Of a stretch of 64,000 nucleotides of DNA, positions 55,573 through 64,000 are shown piece after piece; positions within the stretch are counted from its first letter, which is position 1; the number at the start of each line of letters is the position of its first letter. The notes below the pieces were generated by a model, which saw only the letters and a program-made list of their open reading frames with translations, was not told where the DNA came from and did not search any database. The position numbers were made by a program, and so were the translations under genes. The DNA comes from Fallopia convolvulus (Eukaryota > Streptophyta > Magnoliopsida > Caryophyllales > Polygonaceae), in contig OZ024724.1 in NCBI GenBank assembly GCA_964016875.1, forward strand, positions 15,046,501-15,110,500. The letters run 5' to 3'.

Positions 55573-55788
55573 GTGGATACCAAATTTGTTGTGAAGTTTT
55601 ATCCAGGTTTCTTGGAGATAATGAAGGAGGAAAATGATGAAGAAGCTTTACAATGGGCTACTCTTGAGAAACTCCGAACTTATAACCGTCTTAGAAAAGG
55701 CTTACTAGCTCAAGTTGGAGGTTCTCTTAGAGAAATTAATGTAAAGAATCTTGGAATTTACACACATGAACCAGTGCAACAAAGATGA
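55573..55788 (+). pseudogene. Fragment of a PDR-type ABC transporter (ABCG), N-terminal exon
   Basis: The phrases DEEALQWATLEKLRTYNRLRKG and, later, REINVKNLGIYTHE match the conserved N-terminal stretch of plant full-size ABCG/PDR transporters, which precedes the first ATPase domain. Only about 60 recognisable residues are present. No Walker motifs or membrane domains follow in the next kilobases. It is therefore an isolated exon relic, perhaps moved by a transposon. Confidence 0.8.
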
Positions 55789-57286
55789 TTCTAGTTGAGA
55801 ATGGCAATTGTAGAGACGATTCTAAAATCATTCTCCTAAACTTTCAGCAGAAATTATACATGTGCAACAGAGGGTAAATTCCTACACAACCATTTCTAGA
55901 ATCATCATCACCATATCACAAATATTTTATTAAAGCAACAATTCATGGTATCATAGGATCTTGTATTGAATGTAAACAATCATTTTCCAAACCTCTAATT
56001 TGGAATCTAATCAAGACACGATCCCCTAGCCAATATCCACAAAGAACCCTCTTTTAACGATGAACCAAACCTTGAATTAGTCTAACGATGAATCAAACCT
56101 TGGCAACAAACTAAAACTTGAAAAAACAAGGATGCCAAACAAAAGAAAATTGGAAAGCAAGTGAAAATAGAGAGAGGGGGAGAGAGAGAGAGAGGTTCCC
56201 AAATGGTACCAAGTTCGAAAGACCTTTGATCTTGTTCAATACTTTCTTCTCCTTCTCTTCTTTCCTTAGGACCTCTCCACCTTATCATCCTTCACCACCG
56301 GATTATCCATAGCTATGGCGTCCCTTCCTCAAATCCTTGTCAGCGCCCTTGTAATCGATCGAGCAGTTGTGCTCCTGTCGGCGCCCTTGTAATCGATAAA
56401 GCAACAACTAGGGTTTTAGATTTAGGAATAGTTATACATTCTGGGGTTTTAGATTTAGTGAATGGGCCGAAGGGGCTGGCATTCTAGGGTTTTAGATTTC
56501 AGGAAGGGGCTGACATTCTCGAGTAAGAAGAATGGTGAGAGAGAGACTACTCCTTGTTTTCTTTGATTTGTTTTTAATTCATATCTCTTAATTTAATTTT
56601 TAAATTTTTAAATCTTAATTATTTTTTTAATAGGAGAAACAATTTTAATTTTAGATTGAAATTGATTTTCGTATTTTAAAGTTTCAAAATAATTGAATTT
56701 TTTTAATATTTGTCCAAAAAAGGAAAGGGCATGAATTTGGGTATTTTTGCTAAATTTTTGGGCATTCATGCTATTATTTTGGGCATTGATGTAACATTGA
56801 AAATAACAAGGCATTTTTGCAAACAAATTTATAAATAGGGGCATGGGGTACTAATTTCTCTTGATTTAATGTAAGAAATTCAGGAAATGATTTTTTTGAA
56901 AGTCTATATATATAATGATCATTCGATCTGGAAAAACTAACAGTCCGGATTAAATTTTATTTTTACTTTGAGGATATAAAGTATTTGTAAATGACTATCC
57001 ATATTTTGTTTATGACCGTGGATAATTTTGTTATTGATTGTGCATTATCTTTGACTTTGACTGTGCATGGCTTTTTTATATGAGTGTGCATGATGATATT
57101 ATAAGAAAAAATTATCCAAAATAATACCAACTTTTACTAATTAACAAAAAATAATATGAACTTTTTACTAACCAAAAATAATATTAATTTTTATTGTATC
57201 AACAAAAAAATGATATAATTTCCGATGAAAATTCCGATGAAACAAATGATGTGTATATCAAAAATTGACGTTGTGCATTAAAAAAT
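55789..57286. other. Noncoding DNA with minor repeats
   Basis: A GA-rich microsatellite lies near 56169-56193. A direct repeat (CGCCCTTGTAATCGAT) occurs at about 56345 and 56379. At 56895-56970 there is a block similar to 33535-33605. No gene is supported. Confidence 0.5.
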
Positions 57287-57576
57287 AGAGTTTGGTTCAA
57301 ATGAAACAAACTCTTATCATGAAACGTGAAACAAATGCACTTTTCATACTTCTTAGTGCACTTTTCATACAAAAGTGCATTATAAAGTACGAAAAGTGCA
57401 ATCCGAAAAAGTTAATTACAAAAAGTATGAAAAGTGCACTACAAAGTACAAAAAGTGCAAATTCAAAAAAGTGCATACGAACTAGGAAAAGTGCACTACG
57501 AACTAGGAAAAGTGCATTCGTTTCAGGATAAGAATCAGTTTCAGGATAAGAATTTGTTTCATTTGAACCAAACTCT
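57287..57576. mobile_element. 290-bp inverted-repeat element filled with AAAAGTGCA repeats
   Basis: The ends AGAGTTTGGTTCAAATGAAA are inverted copies at 57287-57306 and 57557-57576, and the similarity continues inward (ACAAA-TCTTATC-TGAAAC) for about 40 bp. The core holds roughly ten copies of AAAGTGCA in both orientations, some in the longer unit GTGCACTACGAACTAGGAAA. It is non-coding. A target duplication is not clear, so the superfamily is open; long inverted ends would fit a MULE-type MITE. Confidence 0.7.
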
Positions 57577-58317
57577 TTTAGAATATGTAAAACACTTCCT
57601 CTATCATAGTCCTTCACATAGCTACTTCCTAGAAGAGGGTAGAATAAGCCTTGAAAGGTGAAGTTTGGCTCGAAATGACCTCCACCGGCTCCACGTAAGT
57701 CCCTAAGGCAAGGCCGAATCCACACAAGGCAACATGTCTTCTCGCAATTCCATATAAATATATTATTTCAGTCTTTTCGTCAGCAAGTACTATAATAGAC
57801 AATCTCTTATCCATTTTTGTTGTTTCAATATTCCGAGTTGATTGAAGATCTCAAAAGTGTACACTTCACCTCAAAGAAGCTTGTGGGTTTATGTGAAAAT
57901 ATTAGAAGCTGATGTCTACATTGCACTTGACGGGTGAATCGTGCAATTTGGATGATTGAGATTTCGATTGATGACTTCCACTGGTGAATCATGCAATTTG
58001 GATGCTTGGATTTGTGTTGTGATCTTAAATGACACGCTATTTTGGTATTCAACTTGGTTTTGGCTCGGATGTTACTTTTGCAATACTCTGATTAAAGTTG
58101 CGAAGTCTAGTAGTGTTGCGTTTTCTCGTAAAGTGTTCGATGAAACATGTCTCAAAGATGCTATGATTAAATATAATGTAAAAGTAGTTTTTTGTTTAAT
58201 TTTTGATGTCACAAGAAACTTGCAACATTTTAGGATTAAAAGACGTGTTGAACATATGAATTTGTTGATGATTTGTTGAATTGTAGATGTTGAACTTTAG
58301 GTGAATATAGTGCAAGA
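57577..58317. other. Unassigned DNA
   Basis: 57620-57750 has a codon-like composition on the minus strand but no recognisable domain. A direct repeat (TGGTGAATCATGCAATTTGGAT type) occurs at about 57932 and 57982. No gene is supported. Confidence 0.4.
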
Positions 58318-58555
58318 GTAGTTTAAATAATATGCATACTAAAAATACTTAGTTTAGAGTATTAGATATTAGGAAATAAATGAAATAGTGGGGTTGCGAT
58401 AAGACGTGTGCTCGTATTATATTGCTCTTAAAATTTCTTAGTAGCAAATACACAAGATAGTAGTAGCAGATGGCGATAGATTTCAAGTCAAAACGGGCAA
58501 GAAATTGAAAGGCATATAAGCATGTAAGTTTTAATAGGATAAGAAATTACAAGGC
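58318..58555. repeat. 238-bp flanking direct repeat, left copy
   Basis: It is repeated at 61621-61858 with one difference seen (ttaaAtaat against ttaaCtaat). It directly abuts the inserted retroelement DNA at 58556. Confidence 0.95.
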
Positions 58556-59114
58556 GAGAATCCAAGGAATTCCGACAACAAACACCACGCAACTGACCCG
58601 TCTTCAACTGGATGGATCTTCCTAGTCCAAACTCAGATTTGAGTGATTCCAATTCGGGAAGTTAGATCTCTGAGTCTAGTTTAATCCCTCAAAATATGAG
58701 AGAAAGATGATGAGTGGATTGAAAGTTATGTCGAATTTACTGAGATGGTGCAGAAACCTCCGAGATGGATGATGGTTCGAAAATGGAGAGAACAAGGGGA
58801 TATGGATGCTTGATAACTTGGATATGACTCACCAAGCTCTCAAACAAACTATGATGCTCGAATTGTCGGATATGACTCACCAACAATTGAACAACGAGAA
58901 TTGAACGAAACAAAACAAGAACTTTGAATTGAAAATGCAAGGAAAAGAGAAGCAAATTTCGTCCAAGTCTCTAAGGGAGAAAGGAGGCCAAAAATGGGCC
59001 TTATAACCCTAATGCCACGCCTCTCTCAACTCAGCCACCCTCACTTCTCTCTAATTACATAAAACACCCTTAAATTTCAAGAAATTCAACTAAAAACCCT
59101 TAACAAAACATAAT

Positions 59115-60113
59115 TCAAGTTTTAGCACTAGTCGAACCAATAGTCACAAGAACACTCCAACCTTCACCGTCATTAGCCATCGGAAACTTATGAGCCATGA
59201 GCTCCTCCTTGATTTTGTCTAGTATAGACTTAGCTAGGGATCGTGTGATGCGCCCAAGATAGGGTATGGCTCCTTGTCTCGGCTTCATAGCGCCTCGAAC
59301 ATCGTCTTTGGTTGCTTGTCCAAGTATTGGCTCCCCTTTATCGTGCAGATTGGGCTTGTCTTTAGGGATGGAATCTTCACTCAAATCATGGGGACATGAC
59401 TCGGTAGATGGAATCACATCATCCTCCTCCCCTTCAAAAAGATTCGTCCTCGAATCTATCAAGCCTTGTGAGCTCAACAAAGAAGGTAGGGCTTCTAGCT
59501 CTCTTGGTGTGGCATTCTCCATGACAAAGACATCCTTCTTGGCCTCCACAAGAAAAGGAATGTAATCACCTCTTTGAGTGACTAAAACAGCCTCGTCCTC
59601 TTCATGGAGCAAGAAGGGCAAACATGAAGGAATCTTAGGAAATGCATCCATCCATGGTGTAGCCAACGAGTTCATGGAGCTAGGAGTGATGGTAGGACGA
59701 TGCTTGATTTTAGGAGACAATTCCACAACTTCCTCCTCTTCTTGCAATATGTGCATCATTTCTATTGGACACTTGATGGTAATGAGTTGTTCCAATCCAT
59801 GGAAAGGAGTCTCTCTTTTTGGTTGTTCTATGTCACACATCACTCTTTGTTGGAAGAAATTCTCCTCCCCTTTACAAGGGGTCGTCCTCGAACCTTGATC
59901 CTCTTCTCGTATATCCTTGATCTTCACCACTTGAGGCACTTGTGTCCTCTCGTCCAGCCCCAGGATTTGGCGCTCCAAGGCATCCATGCGTGTCGCCAAA
60001 GCTTCCACGGATTGTTGCATGGATTGTTGAAAAGTTTGTATCATGGCAGCCACCGAACTAGTGGACGTCTCCTCAACTTGTTCCTTATTCTTGTCATCAC
60101 CTACACTTGTCAT
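59115..60113 (-). CDS. Gag-like ORF of the non-autonomous element
   Basis: A 332-codon open frame from the ATG at 60113 (MTSVGDDKNKEQVEETSTSS). Residues 25-60 form a short heptad-like helix (MIQTFQQSMQQSVEALATRM). The middle is acidic and unlike known enzymes. Near the end GRITRSLAKSILDKIKEEL resembles the TRS-AK phrase often found where plant Ty3 gag-pol polyproteins end. No CCHC, protease or RT motif is present, so it relies on other elements for movement. The stop lies four bases from the LTR edge at 59110. Confidence 0.55.
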   Translation of the reverse strand: MTSVGDDKNKEQVEETSTSSVAAMIQTFQQSMQQSVEALATRMDALERQILGLDERTQVPQVVKIKDIREEDQGSRTTPCKGEENFFQQRVMCDIEQPKRETPFHGLEQLITIKCPIEMMHILQEEEEVVELSPKIKHRPTITPSSMNSLATPWMDAFPKIPSCLPFLLHEEDEAVLVTQRGDYIPFLVEAKKDVFVMENATPRELEALPSLLSSQGLIDSRTNLFEGEEDDVIPSTESCPHDLSEDSIPKDKPNLHDKGEPILGQATKDDVRGAMKPRQGAIPYLGRITRSLAKSILDKIKEELMAHKFPMANDGEGWSVLVTIGSTSAKT

Positions 60114-60693
60114 CGTAAAAACAAGGCAAAGATCAAGGTATAGAGGTCACATGAATTAATCACCAAGACTTGTCCGAGATGAAAATCCGACAAGTTGCAA
60201 GTAGGAGATGACCAACAAAATGGAACAAGAAAAGCTCAAACACAACAACACAAGATGTCTCGTCTTGGTGTCGTTCCCGTATCCTAGAACCGTAACCAAC
60301 AACAAGCATGTAATGATAACAAACAAGGCTGGTTTGGACCTCAATCCCACGTTTTTTAACTCAGCAAAATCAGCAAGACACACTTAAAACCAACACTAAA
60401 GAAAGGCTTAAATTCAAGCAACAAATGCACCCTTTCAACTACCAACTTTTGATAACTCTTTTGGGTGTTCTATTGGAACGTTTTTTGAGCATGGTTTGCA
60501 GCCATGGCTGAACACACACTCAGCCAAGACAACCACAAGATCAAGACAAAGCAACGACCACAACAACACACAACAAGGACACTATGGTCGCACACAACAA
60601 CACAACGCATCCAATAAAGAGTTCGAACCTAAAACTTGCAACAAGTGGAAATTCAAGGTCGGAACAAGGTTTAGATGGCGATACCTTCGCGTG

Positions 60694-60705
60694 GCTCTGA
60701 TACCA
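60694..60705 (-). other. Primer binding site of the small element
   Basis: The minus strand reads TGGTATCAGAGC, the exact initiator tRNA-Met complement, two bases from TGATGAAAGG at 60708, taken as the LTR edge. Confidence 0.9.
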
Positions 60706-60707
60706 CT

Positions 60708-61309
60708 TGATGAAAGGATCGATGGAGGGGATGATGGTGCAAAGAGATCGCCACGAGAATCCAAGGAATTCCGACAACAAACACCACGCAACTGACCCGT
60801 CTTCAACTGGATGGATCTTCCTAGTCCAAACTCAGATTTGAGTGATTCCAATTCGGGAAGTTAGATCTCTGAGTCTAGTTTAATCCCTCAAAATATGAGA
60901 GAAAGATGATGAGTGGATTGAAAGTTATGTCGAATTTACTGAGATGGTGCAGAAACCTCCGAGATGGATGATGGTTCGAAAATGGAGAGAACAAGGGGAT
61001 ATGGATGCTTGATAACTTGGATATGACTCACCAAGCTCTCAAACAAACTATGATGCTCGAATTGTCGGATATGACTCACCAACAATTGAACAACGAGAAT
61101 TGAACGAAACAAAACAAGAACTTTGAATTGAAAATGCAAGGAAAAGAGAAGCAAATTTCGTCCAAGTCTCTAAGGGAGAAAGGAGGCCAAAAATGGGCCT
61201 TATAACCCTAATGCCACGCCTCTCTCAACTCAGCCACCCTCACTTCTCTCTAATTACATAAAACACCCTTAAATTTCAAGAAATTCAACTAAAAACCCTT
61301 AACAAAACA
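60708..61309 (-). repeat. Full LTR of the small element (about 602 bp)
   Basis: It is bounded by TGATGAAAGG next to the primer site and by AACAAAACA. A TATA-like TTATAAGG on the minus strand lies near 61200. Most of it is identical to 58556-59110. Confidence 0.7.
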
Positions 61310-61620
61310 TAATTCAAGTTTTAGCACTAGTCGAACCAATAGTCACAAGAACACTCCAACCTTCACCGTCATTAGCCATCGGAAACTTATGAGCCATGAG
61401 CTCCTCCTTGATTTTGTCTAGTATAGACTTAGCTAGGGATCGTGTGATGCGCCCAAGATAGGGTATGGCTCCTTGTCTCGGCTTCATAGCGCCTCGAACA
61501 TCGTCTTTGGTTGCTTGTCCAAGTATTGGCTCCCCTTTATCGTGCAGATTGGGCTTGTCTTTAGGGATGGAATCTTCACTCAAATCATGGGGACATGACT
61601 CGGTAGATGGAATCACATCA

Positions 61621-61858
61621 GTAGTTTAACTAATATGCATACTAAAAATACTTAGTTTAGAGTATTAGATATTAGGAAATAAATGAAATAGTGGGGTTGC
61701 GATAAGACGTGTGCTCGTATTATATTGCTCTTAAAATTTCTTAGTAGCAAATACACAAGATAGTAGTAGCAGATGGCGATAGATTTCAAGTCAAAACGGG
61801 CAAGAAATTGAAAGGCATATAAGCATGTAAGTTTTAATAGGATAAGAAATTACAAGGC
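61621..61858. repeat. 238-bp flanking direct repeat, right copy
   Basis: This is the partner of 58318-58555. It starts immediately after the truncated ORF copy at 61620 and is followed by unrelated AT-rich DNA. Confidence 0.95.
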
Positions 61859-62625
61859 ACTATAAAAATTAAGAAATTGAAAAGCCTCTACTATAGAACT
61901 GTAGACACCATTTAATGACACTTTGTAAAAAAAAGTGTGAAGTATCCAAAGATGATTAAAATTTAAAATATTAATCAACTCTAGAAATTATGATATACAT
62001 ATCTTGTCATTAAGACTCATTGTCGTATTATATAAATAAATATTAAAACTAAAGTATTCCTAGAAAAGGTTTTAATATCAAAATTGATGAAGAATGCCAC
62101 AAAATATAGAAAAGAGAGACAAGCATGCACTAATGAAAGTATTTATGAAGAGCTCAGAGTTAATATAACTTCCATAATGAACACATTGGTCATCCCAACT
62201 AATACACGAAGTATAAATAATTCAATCAGTTGACTGAACTAGATGAAACAAGCACACACGTTGCAACCATACTAAACATATGAAAGTAGTAGACAACGAC
62301 TAATGTTTTAAAAAATACATGGGAGTTTGATTTGTATTCCTCTCTCTTAAAATTCAGAAAAACTAAAAATAATTCAAACTTGCTCCAACTTGACTATTTA
62401 TTTGTCGACTGACTACCAAAGGATAGGTTGTGATTGTGATGTTTGAGATTGTACAATATGTCCATATATCTAATACATAAGAATATTAATTTATTATATA
62501 TTAAAGGTCAATAATAGCACAACTTTTCATTTGACATTTATATAATACATGTGAAGGTTCCAAATAAGCTTCCCTACAATTTACTATTTCTCCTGACATG
62601 GAAGCATAGGAAACAACTCCCCCTT
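61859..62625. other. AT-rich noncoding DNA
   Basis: I see no gene and no clear repeat in this stretch. Confidence 0.55.
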
Positions 62626-64000
62626 TGTAACACCCCTATTTTACAACGATAGGTGTTACCGTCAATGACCTCAGATTTTACCATCCAAAGTCACCCTAGG
62701 CTTTATAAGGTATTAAGTTAAATAAAACATGTAGAATTATAAAGTTATTACCAATAAAAGAGAGTTGCTCACATGTGAGGCTTTAAAAGTATCCATTACA
62801 TAGTTTGTACTTGACTTGACAAATCATAAAGCTTAAGAGTTGTTTACGCAACGGAATATAAATTAACATTGTTCAAACCAATGTGAAGAAACCCATAAGT
62901 AAACAAAATGCAATTCTTGAAAATTCCCGACCTTCCTTCCTTCACTTGAGTAGTCTTCGTCTTTTATGCCTTCGGTGGAGGTGTTTCCAACATTGATATT
63001 TCCTAGGTTCGTTTTTATTTAGCAAGCAAAGTGTTTCCAACATTGAACAAGTTAACGGAATCGAATTTTTATCGAAAGGTTCAAGTAGAATGTCCACTTG
63101 CCTTGGATTTCTTTCGGAATATTCGTAACTCGGAATTACAAACTCCTAGAGACGTCGAGCACTTCGACCTATTTGACCGAAAGGAAAGACGAACGGAAAC
63201 GTATTAAAATCCTTATTTTAATATTAATTACACTTTTCTCTTATTTTTCTCTTCTAAGAGAAAGAGAATTAAATCTAAATCATTTTAGTTAACAATGTAG
63301 ATATGGGATAGAAAATAATAATCCTTATTATTATTTTCAAGATAATACTCTTTATGATTTTAAAATATTTATTTTAAAGACATATGTAAAATGTTATTTA
63401 AATATAACAAAAATTCCTTTTAAACCATATGTAATAATTATAATATATTTAAAATATGATTTTCATGCATTTTATTATTTTTAATGTCAAACTTTATTTT
63501 ATTCCCCCAAAAGTTTATGTGACAAATCTAATTTTAACATGCAAGCATATTTTAACTATGAATAAACAATTTTTACAACTATCAAAATTTTATACAACTA
63601 CTTAGTAAAAATTATTATTATGATCAACAATAATATCAAATGTCATGAATGATATATTATAAAAATATAATAAAGTCTCTAATTGACATGCATGTATATA
63701 TTACCTTAAAAAATACTTTATTTCCCACATGCAAAATAATATACCAATTAAATAGAATATGATTATGAAAACTCCTTTTTCTTTTATAAAGAGGAATGTA
63801 TACATATTTATTTTTACCTAGTGAATAAAATTAGGTTGCATGCAAGGAAGGATTTTTCCCAAAGATTTTTTATAAAAAATCCATGTACAACTATTTTACT
63901 TTTCTTAAGTGAATAAAACCCTTATAAGTTCATATTTAATTCTAGATGGTTCCAAAATATTTTATCAATATTCATTTTAGCTAAAATTGTCATGCAAAAG
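62626..64000 (-). repeat. Tekay-type LTR, cut by the window end
   Basis: It begins TGTAACACCCCTATTTTAC and shares with the LTR at 24878 the phrases ATTTTACCATCCAAAGTCAC (with changes) and, near 63000, CCTAGGTTCGTTTTTATTTA. The orientation is the same as the 8340, 17414 and 24878 copies. Whether a full element follows cannot be seen. The open frame at 63098-63292 is not a gene. Confidence 0.8.

Larger units (their letters stand above)
58556..61620 (-). mobile_element. Permuted, 1.4-unit head-to-tail copy of a small non-autonomous LTR element
   Basis: The first 866 bp (58556-59421) reappear at 60755-61620 with no difference seen, a period of 2199 bp. Left to right on the plus strand: an LTR lacking its outer 47 bp (58556-59110), the gag-like ORF (59115-60113, minus), a leader, an initiator-Met primer site (60694-60705), a full LTR (60708-61309), and the C-terminal part of the same ORF again (61314-61620), cut at 61620. 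Neither outer end is an LTR end. The insertion is bounded by the 238-bp duplication rather than by a 5-bp one. Confidence 0.85.

Noticed and set aside
57330..57520. CRISPR-like spaced repeats
   Set aside because: The AAAGTGCA units are short, irregularly spaced and in both orientations inside an inverted-repeat element of a plant genome.

Overview
The window looks like repeat-dense nuclear DNA of a eudicot plant. It holds many nested LTR retrotransposons, MITEs, a Mutator-like element (MULE), spliced gene remnants and one intact defence gene. Nothing in it fixes the species. There are no rRNA or organelle genes and no operons. The intact protein-coding locus I trust most is an intronless thaumatin-like (PR-5/osmotin) gene on the minus strand at 32437-33111.

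Layout. 1-3894: gag-protease end, tRNA-Asp primer site and 5' LTR of an Athila-like Ty3 element (minus). 3895-7053: noncoding tandem units holding a poly(A) retroposon and a hAT-type MITE. 7468-21314: a three-exon DUF604/GT31 glycosyltransferase-like gene whose first intron holds a 12.1-kb Tekay/Del chromovirus (8340-20438). The left LTR of that element carries a Copia-type solo LTR, which in turn carries an Athila solo LTR, and the target-site duplications can be read at each level. 21979-22490: a small GRF zinc-finger gene with an early stop. 22766-23010: a 63-bp tandem repeat. 23399-30540: a Copia element whose protease active-site codons are split by a 3.9-kb solo Tekay-type LTR. 30541-39086: sparse DNA with two Stowaway MITEs, the PR-5 gene, a possible captured first exon and a Helitron 3' end. 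39087-52484: a mudrA-type MULE with a convergent DUF1985 gene. It is interrupted by a pol-less Athila-like element (to 48560) that still carries gag-protease and an Athila-type ORF. 52691-54821: another Tekay-type solo LTR. 55573-55788: a PDR/ABCG exon fragment. 58318-61858: a small non-autonomous retroelement in a permuted, concatemer-like form inside a 238-bp direct duplication. 62626-64000: the start of a further Tekay-type LTR.

The two structures most worth following up are these. (1) A family of short perfect palindromes of the form GTCG-N4-CGAC (GTCGGGCCCGAC, GTCGGTACCGAC, GTCGATATCGAC) is scattered through the LTRs, leaders, 3' regions and in-frame coding linkers of the two Athila-like elements. 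(2) The 58.3-61.9 kb insertion has a head-to-tail structure that ordinary LTR integration does not produce. A third is an 873-bp mismatch-free tract between the two otherwise diverged Tekay LTRs.

Most other open reading frames here are shadows of transposon sequence. All family assignments rest on motif recognition by eye; no database search was possible.
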